Shown here piece by piece: positions 35,301 to 42,081 of a DNA stretch of 64,000 nt (the stretch's first letter is position 1; every line of letters begins with the position of its first letter). Source of the DNA: JBFAPK01 sp040676675 (GTDB lineage Bacteria; Actinomycetota; Actinomycetes; Mycobacteriales; Micromonosporaceae). Both the position numbers and the translations under genes were made by a program. Where the stretch lies: the NCBI RefSeq assembly GCF_040676675.1, contig NZ_JBFAPK010000014.1, positions 111,942 to 175,941 on the forward strand. Reading direction: 5' to 3'. The notes beneath the pieces are model-generated. The model saw only the letters and a program-made list of their open reading frames with translations. It had not been told where the DNA came from and made no database searches.

Positions 35301-36582
35301 ACACGGGCCGGCCTCCGGCGCGGTCGTCGCCTCCGACCCGGTGCCGGCGCCCGGCGGGCGGGCGGGGCGCGACGTCGCGGCGGTCACGGTGGTCGGCATC
35401 GGCGCCGACGGCTGGGCCGGGCTGACCGAGCCGGCCCGGGCGGCGCTGGGCGCGGCCGAGGTGCTGTTCGGCAGCGCCCGCCAACTCGCCCTGCTCCCGG
35501 CCGACCCGGGTCCGGACCGGGTCGTCTGGCCGTCGCCGCTGCTGCCCGCGCTGCCCGGCCTGCTCGACGCGTACGCCGGTCGCGCGCTCGCCGTGCTGGC
35601 CAGCGGCGACCCGATGTTCTTCGGCATCGGCACCACGCTGGTCCGGCTGCTCGGGCCGGACCGGGTGCGGGTCGTGCCGCACCCCTCGTCGGTCTCGCTC
35701 GCCTGCGCCCGGCTCGGCTGGCCGGTGGAGGAGACGGAGGTGGTGAGCCTCGTCGGCCGCCCCCTCGAGCTGCTGCACCGGGCGGTGCACCCGGGACGCC
35801 GGCTGCTCGTCCTCGGCGCCGACGGGCGTGCCCCGGCCGCCGTCGCCGACCTGCTCACCGCGCGGGGCTACGGCGGGAGCGGGCTGACGGTACTGGAGTC
35901 GCTCGGCGGCCCCGACGAGCGCGTCCACCACGGCACGGCCGGTCGGTGGGGCGAGCGTACGGCCGGACCGCTGCACATCGTCGCGGTCGAGTGCCGGGCC
36001 GACCCGGACGCGGTACGGCTGCCACCGGTGCCCGGACTGCCGGACGACGCGTACGAGCACGACGGGCAGCTCACCAAGCGCGAGGTACGCGCGATCACGC
36101 TGGCCGGGCTCGCCCCGCTCCCCGGTGAGCTGCTCTGGGACGTCGGCGCGGGCGCCGGCAGCATCGCCATCGAGTGGTCCCGCGTCCACCCGTCCTGCCG
36201 GGCCGTCGCGGTCGAGCGGGACCCGGAGCGGGCCGCCCGGATCGGGCGCAACGCCGCCGCGCTCGGCGTACCGGGGCTGCGGGTCGTGGTCGGGGCCGCG
36301 CCCGAGGCGCTGGACGGGCTGGAGCCGCCGGACGCCGTCTTCGTCGGCGGCGGGCTCACCGCCCCCGGGCTGGTCGACCGCTGCTGGCGGGCGCTGCGCC
36401 CCGGCGGTCGGCTGGTGGCCACCGCGGTCACCCTCGAATCGGAGCGCCTGGTGGGCGAGGCGTACGCCCGGCACGGCGGCGACCTGACCCGGATCGCGGT
36501 GAACCGGGCGGCGCCGGTGGGGGGCTTCACCGGCTGGCGGGCCGCGCTGCCGGTGACCCAGTGGACGGTGGTGAAGCGATGA
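35293..36582 (+). CDS. cobL: Precorrin-6Y C5,15-methyltransferase (decarboxylating), CbiE-CbiT fusion
   Basis: 429 residues from ATG 35293. The N-terminal CbiE-type tetrapyrrole methylase domain (VVGIGADGWAGL, ASGDPMFFGIGTTL, HPSSVSLACARLGWP) is followed by a CbiT-type SAM methyltransferase with GELLWDVGAGAGSIAIEWSR. The fusion catalyses two methylations and decarboxylation of the acetate side chain. It overlaps the PPOX gene by 8 bp. The 3' end is part of a 29-bp tandem duplication, and its stop overlaps a 10-codon ORF as ATGA. Confidence 0.95.
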   Translation: MPEHGPASGAVVASDPVPAPGGRAGRDVAAVTVVGIGADGWAGLTEPARAALGAAEVLFGSARQLALLPADPGPDRVVWPSPLLPALPGLLDAYAGRALAVLASGDPMFFGIGTTLVRLLGPDRVRVVPHPSSVSLACARLGWPVEETEVVSLVGRPLELLHRAVHPGRRLLVLGADGRAPAAVADLLTARGYGGSGLTVLESLGGPDERVHHGTAGRWGERTAGPLHIVAVECRADPDAVRLPPVPGLPDDAYEHDGQLTKREVRAITLAGLAPLPGELLWDVGAGAGSIAIEWSRVHPSCRAVAVERDPERAARIGRNAAALGVPGLRVVVGAAPEALDGLEPPDAVFVGGGLTAPGLVDRCWRALRPGGRLVATAVTLESERLVGEAYARHGGDLTRIAVNRAAPVGGFTGWRAALPVTQWTVVKR

Positions 36583-36622
36583 CCGTGTACTTCACGGTGG
36601 TGAAGCGATGACCGTGTACTTC
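36565..36622 (+). repeat. 29-bp perfect tandem duplication at the cobL/cobM junction
   Basis: Copies 36565-36593 and 36594-36622 are identical. Each holds the end of cobL, an ATGA stop/start overlap and the first codons of cobM. It is a recent-looking slippage duplication. Confidence 0.95.
36579..36611 (+). CDS. 10-codon ORF created by tandem duplication, coupling cobL to cobM
   Basis: ATG 36579 overlaps the cobL TGA, and the ORF's own TGA (36609-36611) overlaps cobM's ATG (36608). The peptide is MTVYFTVVKR: the first five residues copy CobM's start and the last five copy CobL's end. The duplication therefore preserved the relay of ATGA couplings. A functional peptide is unlikely. The ribosome could terminate and restart twice to reach cobM. 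Confidence 0.6.
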   Translation: MTVYFTVVKR

Positions 36623-37369
36623 ATCGGCGCCGGACCGGGCGCCGCCGACCTGATCACGTTGCGCGGCCGGGACCGGCTCGCCGCCGCACCCGTCTGCCTG
36701 TACGCGGGCAGCCTGGTCCCGGCCGAGCTGCTCGACCACTGCCCGCCCGGGGCCCGGCTGGTCGACACCGCGCGGATGAACCTCGACGAGATCGTCTCCG
36801 AGCTGGTCGGGGCGCACGCCCGGGGCCAGGACGTGGCGCGGCTGCACTCCGGCGACCCGTCGGTCTTCAGCGCCGTCGCCGAACAGATGCGCCGCCTCGA
36901 CGCCGTCGGCGTGCCGTACGAGGTGGTGCCGGGGGTACCGGCCTTCGCCGCGGCGGCCGCCGCGCTGCGCCGGGAGCTGACCGTACCCGGGGTCGGGCAG
37001 ACCGTGATCCTCACCCGTACCGCCGCGCGGGCCACGCCCATGCCGCCCGGGGAGGAGCTGGCGACGCTGGGGCGCAGCCGGGCCACGCTGGTGCTGCACC
37101 TCGCCGTGCAGCGGATCGAGCAACTGGTCGAGGAACTGGTGCCGAACTACGGCGCGGACTGCCCGGTCGCCGTGGTGGCCCGGGCGAGCCGGGACGACGA
37201 GCTGGTGCTGCGCGGCACGCTGGGTGAGATCGCCGAGCGGGTACGGTCGGCCGGGGTGGTCCGTACCGCGGTGGTGGTCGTCGGCGCGGTGCTGACGGCG
37301 GAGCAGTTCCCGGACAGCCACCTCTACTCGCCCGACCGATGCCGCCCCGCCCCCAACTCGTCGATCTAG
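36608..37369 (+). CDS. cobM: Precorrin-4 C11-methyltransferase
   Basis: 253 residues. It is a SAM-dependent tetrapyrrole methylase with MTVYFIGAGPGAADLITLRG at the start, CLYAGSLVPAELLDHCP, LHSGDPSVFSAVAEQMRRLD and PYEVVPGVPAFAAAAAALRREL, all typical of CobM/CbiF. It methylates C11 of precorrin-4. The last four residues (NSSI) and the TAG stop are encoded within the left arm of a perfect long palindrome (37357-37424), which would also terminate transcription. Confidence 0.96.
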   Translation: MTVYFIGAGPGAADLITLRGRDRLAAAPVCLYAGSLVPAELLDHCPPGARLVDTARMNLDEIVSELVGAHARGQDVARLHSGDPSVFSAVAEQMRRLDAVGVPYEVVPGVPAFAAAAAALRRELTVPGVGQTVILTRTAARATPMPPGEELATLGRSRATLVLHLAVQRIEQLVEELVPNYGADCPVAVVARASRDDELVLRGTLGEIAERVRSAGVVRTAVVVVGAVLTAEQFPDSHLYSPDRCRPAPNSSI

Positions 37370-37424
37370 GGCAAATCGTCGTGATTGGAGATCAATCCAC
37401 AAGGATTTGCCCTAGATCGACGAG
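37357..37424. repeat. Perfect 21-bp inverted repeat containing the cobM stop codon
   Basis: Arms 37357-37377 and 37404-37424 are exact reverse complements; the 26-nt loop holds its own small hairpin GATTG-GAGAT-CAATC. It lies between convergent cobM and cbiD, so a bidirectional terminator is likely. The left arm shares CGTCGATC with the palindrome at 34842, hinting at one repeat family. Confidence 0.9.
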
Positions 37425-37432
37425 GGAGTCGG

Positions 37433-38524
37433 TCAGTGGGCGCGGCCGACGATGGCGCCGGCCCGGTCGATGACGACGACGTCGACCGCGACCGGCGCGC
37501 CCCGGAGCACCTCGACGGCGGCGTCCCGGGCGCCGGCGGCCACCAGGTCGCCCAGCGGCAGCCCGGCCGCCTGGCACTGGCGCAGCGCGTCCAGCGCCGT
37601 GTTCGCCCCGCGCACCCCCTCGACCAGCGCCGGCCCGGCCCCGGCGCCGGCGACCAGGTCGGCGAGCTGCCCGAAGTCGACCTGCGAACGCGCCGAGTGC
37701 AGGTCCAGGTGCCCCGCGGCGAGCTTGGTGAGCTTGCCGATGCCGCCGGCCACGGTCAGCCGGGGCACCGGATGCCGGCGCAGGTACTTGAGCACCGCCC
37801 CGGCGAAGTCGCCCATGTCGAGCAGGGCGTCCTCGGGGAGCCCGTACAGCTCCGCGGCGACCCGCTCCGAGGTGCTGCCGGTGCAGGCGGCGACGTGCCG
37901 GTGCCCGGCCGCGCGGGCCACGTCGACGCCCCGGCGGATGCTGTCGATCCAGGCCGAGCAGGAGTACGGCACCACGATCCCGGTGGTGCCGAGGATGGAG
38001 AGCCCGCCCAGGATGCCGAGCCGCGGATTCCAGGTGCGCCGGGCCAGCTCCGCGCCGCCGTCGACGGAGATCTCCACGACCACGTCGCCGCTGGCCCCGT
38101 GCGCCCCGGCGACCCGGGCCACCGCCGCGCGCATCATCTCCCGGGGCACGGGGTTGATCGCCGGCTCGCCGACGGGGAGCGGCAGGCCGGGCTTGGTCAC
38201 CGTACCGACGCCGGGGCCGGCCAGGAACGTCACGCCGCTGCCCGGCGCGCCGGCCCGTACCGTCGCCGAGACGAGCGCGCCGTGCGTGACGTCCGGATCG
38301 TCGCCGGCGTCCTTGATCACGGCGGCCGTCGCGCTCTCCGGCGCCAGCCGCTCCCGGGCCAGCGCGAACGCGGGTCGCTGCCCCTTCGGCAGGATGACCT
38401 CGACCGGGTCGGGGAAGGCGCCGGTCAGCAGCGCCGTGTACGCGGCGGTGGTCGCCGCCGTGGCGCAGGCGCCGGTCGTCCACCCGTACCGCAGGGGAGT
38501 GCTGGTCGTCCTGCCGCTGGTCAC
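37433..38524 (-). CDS. cbiD: Cobalt-precorrin-5B (C1)-methyltransferase
   Basis: 363 residues from GTG 38524. CbiD hallmarks are the N-terminal LRYGWTTGACATAATTAAYTAL, VTKPGLPLPVGEPAINPVPR, LGILGGLSILGTTGIVVPYS and DMGDFAGAVLKYL. It methylates C1 during ring contraction in the cobalt-early (anaerobic-type) pathway, so the locus mixes CbiD with Cob-named aerobic-type enzymes, as is common in actinobacteria. It is transcribed opposite to the rest of the operon. Only 47 bp separate it from divergent cobK. Confidence 0.94.
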   Translation of the reverse strand: MTSGRTTSTPLRYGWTTGACATAATTAAYTALLTGAFPDPVEVILPKGQRPAFALARERLAPESATAAVIKDAGDDPDVTHGALVSATVRAGAPGSGVTFLAGPGVGTVTKPGLPLPVGEPAINPVPREMMRAAVARVAGAHGASGDVVVEISVDGGAELARRTWNPRLGILGGLSILGTTGIVVPYSCSAWIDSIRRGVDVARAAGHRHVAACTGSTSERVAAELYGLPEDALLDMGDFAGAVLKYLRRHPVPRLTVAGGIGKLTKLAAGHLDLHSARSQVDFGQLADLVAGAGAGPALVEGVRGANTALDALRQCQAAGLPLGDLVAAGARDAAVEVLRGAPVAVDVVVIDRAGAIVGRAH

Positions 38525-38571
38525 CGGGTCAGCATGCCCGCCGGCCGCGCCCGCCGCGCAGCGGGGCCCCG

Positions 38572-39459
38572 ATGAGTGAGCCACCCGCCGCCGACCGCCC
38601 CGCCGCGCCGCCCGCGTCCGCCGCGCCGCCCGCGTCCGCCGCGCCGCCCGCGTCCGCCGCGCCGCCCGCGTCCGCCGCGCCGGATCCGATCGCACCCCGG
38701 GCGGAGCGGCCGGGGACCGTGCTGCTGCTCGGCGGTACCGCCGAGGCCCGCCGCCTGGCCGGACTGCTCGCCGCCCGGCCCGGCCCGCGCGTGGTGACCT
38801 CGCTCGCCGGACGGGTGGCCCGACCGGTCCTGCCGCCCGGTGAGGTACGCGTCGGCGGGTTCGGCGGTCCGGCGGGACTGGCCGAGTGGCTGCGGCGGGA
38901 GGGCGTGACGGCGGTGGTGGACGCCACCCATCCGTTCGCCGCCCGGATCACCGCCTCCGCCGTCGCGGCCAGCGCCGAGGTCGGCGTACCGTTGCTCGTG
39001 CTGCGTCGGCCGGGCTGGACGGCCGGGCCGGGCGACGACTGGCACCGCGTACCGTCGCTGGAGGCTGCGGTCGACCCGGTCGCCGCGCTGGGGGAGCGGG
39101 TCTTCCTCACCATCGGGCGCCAGGGGCTGGCCGCCTTCGCCGGGCTGGACCGGCCGTGGTTCCTGGTCCGCGCGGTCGACCCGCCCGAGCCGCCGCTGCC
39201 GTCCCGGGCCGAGGTGCTGCTGGATCGGGGACCGTTCACCGTGGACGGTGAGCTGGCGCTGCTGCGCCGGTACCGGATCGACCTGCTGGTCACCAAGGAC
39301 AGCGGCGGCGAGATGACCGCCGCCAAGCTGGTCGCCGCGCGGCGGCTCGGCCTGCCGGTGGTGGTGGTGGACCGGCCTCCGCTGCCGGCGGTGCCGCGGG
39401 TGGCGAGCGTCGAGGCCGCGCTCGCCTGGCTCGCGGACCGTCCCGACCGCGCGGGCTGA
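38572..39459 (+). CDS. cobK: Precorrin-6A reductase
   Basis: 295 residues. It is an NADPH-dependent reductase of the CobK/CbiJ family: VLLLGGTAEARRLAGLLA, SLAGRVARPVLPPGEVRVGGFGG, VVDATHPFAARITASA and LLVTKDSGGEMTAAKLVAAR. It has an atypical N-terminal extension of about 47 residues built from four PPASAA repeats. The enzyme proper begins near residue 48, where a GTG (about 38713) could be an alternative start. It is divergent from cbiD and completes the corrin-ring enzymes seen in this window. Confidence 0.94.
   Translation: MSEPPAADRPAAPPASAAPPASAAPPASAAPPASAAPDPIAPRAERPGTVLLLGGTAEARRLAGLLAARPGPRVVTSLAGRVARPVLPPGEVRVGGFGGPAGLAEWLRREGVTAVVDATHPFAARITASAVAASAEVGVPLLVLRRPGWTAGPGDDWHRVPSLEAAVDPVAALGERVFLTIGRQGLAAFAGLDRPWFLVRAVDPPEPPLPSRAEVLLDRGPFTVDGELALLRRYRIDLLVTKDSGGEMTAAKLVAARRLGLPVVVVDRPPLPAVPRVASVEAALAWLADRPDRAG
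38605..38676 (+). repeat. Four 18-bp tandem repeats in the cobK 5' region
   Basis: Four perfect copies of GCGCCGCCCGCGTCCGCC encode PPASAA four times. Copy number is likely variable between strains. Confidence 0.95.
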
Positions 39460-39576
39460 GCCGGGCCGGCCGCGCGGGCTGAGCCGTCCCGGCCGCGCGG
39501 GCTGAGCCGTCCCGGCCGCGCGGGCTGAGCCGGGCCGGCCGCGCGGGGTGGGGGTGGCCGCGCGGGGTGGGGGTGG
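39449..39576 (+). repeat. 23-bp tandem repeats across the cobK stop codon
   Basis: Four 23-nt units (39449-39471, 39472-39494, 39495-39517, 39518-39540), differing only at GGC/TCC in the middle, begin inside cobK and contain its TGA. Each copy repeats a CTGA stop. They are followed by about two 19-nt units of the form GCGCGGGGTGGGGGTGGCC (39541-39576). Confidence 0.9.
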
Positions 39577-39640
39577 GGCCCGCCGTGCCCCGCGAATCCC
39601 GTCAGGCTTGATGTCTTCGCGGCGCACGGCGGGCCCCACC
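39572..39640. terminator. 25-bp stem between cobK and the convergent exporter
   Basis: Arms 39572-39596 and 39616-39640 pair at 24 of 25 positions with a 19-nt loop. The position between convergent genes fits a bidirectional terminator. Its length also resembles the other long palindromes of the window. Confidence 0.75.
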
Positions 39641-39678
39641 TGGCGGTTGCGGTCCGCCCGGCGGCGCGGTTGGGCCGG

Positions 39679-41121
39679 TCAGGGGCGCTTGCGTGGGAAG
39701 GTGAGCGCCACCAGCAGGGTGCTCACGGAAATGATCGCCGAGGCCGTGAACGCCGCGGTCATGCCGGTGATGAGCGCGTGGTGCGCGGTGGCGGGGCCGG
39801 CGGGCAGTCCGGCGCCCGCGTGCCGCGACGCGCTGCCGAAGACGGTGACCAGCACGGCCAGCCCGAGCGACGCACCCGTCTGCTGCATTGTCTGCAACGC
39901 GCCGCCGGCCGCACCGGCATCCGCCGGGGCGACGCGGGACATGATGACCGGCGTGAGCGGTACGAAGCCCAGCCCGCCGCCGATGCCCATCAGCAGCATG
40001 GGACCGAGCAGGCCGTCGACGTAGCCGCTGGTGGCGGAGAGCTGGGTGAGCCAGACCAGCCCGACGATCATCAGGAGTGATCCGCTCACGGCGAGCGGCC
40101 GGGGGCCGAAGCGGGGCAGCAGGTGCGGGACCAGCCGGGTCATCGTGAACATGCCCGCCGCCATCGGCAGGAAGGCGAACCCGGTGCCGAGCGCGCCGAG
40201 TCCCCGTACCTCCTGGAGGAACTGGGTGAGGAAGAAGAACATCGACATCATCGCCGCCGGGCCGAGGAAGAAGTTCAGGAAGCCGGCGGCGCGGTCGCGG
40301 TCGGCGAAGAGGCGCAGCGGCAGCAGGGGTTGCGGGGCGCGCAGCTCGATCGCGAGGAATAGTACGAGCAGTACCGCCCCCGCGACCAGCGTGCTGAGGG
40401 TGGTCGGGTCCGACCAGCCGACCGAGGCGGCGTGGATGAAGGTGTAGACCAGGGCGGCGACGGCGGCGGTACCGGTCAGTGCGCCGGGCAGGTCCAGCCG
40501 GGCGGGGTGCCGCTGCGGCTCGCGGACGTACCGGGGCGCGAGCAGCACGGCGGCCAGCCCGAGCGGCACGTTGATGAACAGCACCCAGCGCCAGGAGGCC
40601 ACCTCGGTGAGGGCGCCACCGACGATCAGACCGACGGCGAAGCCGCCGCTCGCCACCCCGGAGAGCAGTGCCAGCGCGCGGATCCGAGCGCGCGGCTCGG
40701 TGAAGGTCGTGGTGATCAGGGCGATCGTGCTGGGGCCGGCCGCGGCGGCGCCGACACCCTGGAGGACCCGGGCGGCCAGCAGCCAGCCGGGCGTGGTGGC
40801 GAAGCCGCCGAGCAGCGAGGCGAGGGTGAAGAGCGCTATCCCACCGACGAAGGTCCGGCGGCGGCCGAGGATGTCCCCGGTCCGGCCGCCGAGGAGCAGC
40901 AGCCCGCCGTAGGCGAGCGTGTAGGCGCTCATCACCCACGCGAGGCCGGTGGGGGAGAAGTTCAGGTCGCTCTGGATGCCGGGCAGCGCCACGTTCATCA
41001 CGGTGGCGTCGAGGATCAGCATGAGCTGGCAGGTGACGATGATGGCGAGGGCCAACCCGGGCCTGTGCCGGCGCGCGTCGACGCGTCCGGCGGTGATCGT
41101 GGGCAGGGTCTGTTGCGACAC
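39679..41121 (-). CDS. MFS drug:H+ antiporter, DHA2 type (14 TM)
   Basis: 480 residues from GTG 41121, chosen because TGGAG lies 7 bp upstream and because the longer reading crosses the promoter. Motifs: LDATVMNVALPGIQSDL in helix 1, motif A GGRTGDILGRRRTFV, and LLSGVASGGFAVGLIVGG in the antiporter motif C region. It is predicted to export a toxic compound. The divergent TetR gene and three matching operator-like sites around its promoter indicate local, drug-inducible control. Confidence 0.93.
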   Translation of the reverse strand: MSQQTLPTITAGRVDARRHRPGLALAIIVTCQLMLILDATVMNVALPGIQSDLNFSPTGLAWVMSAYTLAYGGLLLLGGRTGDILGRRRTFVGGIALFTLASLLGGFATTPGWLLAARVLQGVGAAAAGPSTIALITTTFTEPRARIRALALLSGVASGGFAVGLIVGGALTEVASWRWVLFINVPLGLAAVLLAPRYVREPQRHPARLDLPGALTGTAAVAALVYTFIHAASVGWSDPTTLSTLVAGAVLLVLFLAIELRAPQPLLPLRLFADRDRAAGFLNFFLGPAAMMSMFFFLTQFLQEVRGLGALGTGFAFLPMAAGMFTMTRLVPHLLPRFGPRPLAVSGSLLMIVGLVWLTQLSATSGYVDGLLGPMLLMGIGGGLGFVPLTPVIMSRVAPADAGAAGGALQTMQQTGASLGLAVLVTVFGSASRHAGAGLPAGPATAHHALITGMTAAFTASAIISVSTLLVALTFPRKRP

Positions 41122-41148
41122 CGCGTACTCCAGGGGAAAGGACGAATA

Positions 41149-41230
41149 ACCGGAGATAGCCTCCGGTTCGTACCCGGCTAGCATATGGAGACCGGCTCCG
41201 TTTGCCAAGACTATCCGGAGGAAGTCTCCG
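41149..41230 (-). promoter_or_regulatory. Exporter promoter with three TetR operator-like sites
   Basis: The minus-strand promoter is TTGGCA (41203-41208), a 17-nt spacer and TATGCT (41180-41185). Three sites share the pattern (C/T)GGAG-N5-CTCCG: 41151-41165 (in the leader), 41186-41200 (inside the -35/-10 spacer) and 41216-41230 (upstream of -35). Binding would block the exporter promoter and affect the divergent tetR gene. Confidence 0.65.
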
Positions 41231-41306
41231 CTTGGTGGTTCGGGGAGCCGGGCGGGTCGGCAAGCGCGGCGGGTCGGGAAGCGCGGCGGGTTGAGGAGGC
41301 GGGCAG

Positions 41307-41876
41307 GTGGACAACCCCGGACGGCAGATGCGCGCGGACGCGCGGCGCAACCGCGAGCGGCTGGTCGCCGCGGCCCGGGAGGCGTTCACCGAGCACGGCC
41401 CCGACGCGGCGCTGGACGAGATCGCCCGGCGCGCCGGCGTCGGTCCCGGCACCCTCTACCGTCACTTCCCCAACCGGGAGAGCCTGCTCGGCGCGGTCTA
41501 CCGCGGCGACATCGAGGCGCTCGCCGAAGCCGCGGAGGAGCTGGCCGCAGCCCATCCGCCCGAGGAGGCGCTGGGTCGGTGGTTGGGCCTGCAGCTGGAG
41601 TACGCCCGGCAGAAGCGCGGCCTGACCGCGGCGCTCAAGAGCGCGCTGGCGGCCGACGGCGAGACCCTCGACTGGTGCCGGACCACGCTGCGCGGCGCCC
41701 TGGGCATGCTGCTGGAACGCGCGCAGGCCGAGGGGTTGATCCGGCCGGACGTGGAGCCGACGGAGCTGCTCCGGCTGGTGCACGCCGTGGCGGTGGCGAG
41801 CGAACCGGAACCCGGGCAGGCCGAGCGGCTGCTCTCGTTCGTCCTCGACGGGCTTCGTAGCCGCGACGGGCGGTAG
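41307..41876 (+). CDS. TetR-family transcriptional regulator
   Basis: 189 residues from GTG 41307 behind GAGGAGG. The N-terminal HTH is ALDEIARRAGVGPGTLYRHFPNR, typical of regulators of DHA2 efflux pumps, followed by a helical ligand domain. It is divergent from the exporter with a 185-bp shared control region that contains three repeated palindromes, its probable binding sites. The ligand is unknown and likely is an exported drug. Confidence 0.93.
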   Translation: MDNPGRQMRADARRNRERLVAAAREAFTEHGPDAALDEIARRAGVGPGTLYRHFPNRESLLGAVYRGDIEALAEAAEELAAAHPPEEALGRWLGLQLEYARQKRGLTAALKSALAADGETLDWCRTTLRGALGMLLERAQAEGLIRPDVEPTELLRLVHAVAVASEPEPGQAERLLSFVLDGLRSRDGR

Positions 41877-41947
41877 GTGCCGGGGCGGTAGGTCCCGGGA
41901 GGCGGTGGGCCCACGGTGGGTGGTGGGGCCCACGGTGGGGCTGTGCG

Positions 41948-41976
41948 TTGGAAGTTGCCGGTCAGTAGCATAAATA
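41948..41976 (+). promoter_or_regulatory. Predicted promoter of the secreted protease
   Basis: TTGGAA (41948-41953), a 17-nt spacer and TAAATA (41971-41976). Upstream (41907-41939) the 14-nt sequence GGGCCCACGGTGGG occurs twice, 19 bp apart, perhaps a terminator of the tetR gene or an activator site. Confidence 0.45.
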
Positions 41977-42081
41977 TGGCGAAAATTTCCGTTCCGACCC
42001 TTGCCGGATGTGCACAGACTTCGATCTCCTGGGCGCGTCGTCGGCGCCCGCCGCGGCGTGACCGAGTCCTGGGGGAAGGAA

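Noticed and set aside
41122..41208. Longer N-terminus for the DHA2 exporter, starting upstream of 41121
   Set aside because: It would place the promoter boxes and operator sites within the coding region; GTG 41121 has a good ribosome site.
41907..41939. Repeated GGGCCCACGGTGGG as a possible regulator site
   Set aside because: Very GC-rich and close to low-complexity; two copies alone do not separate it from slippage or a weak terminator, so it is only mentioned with the promoter.
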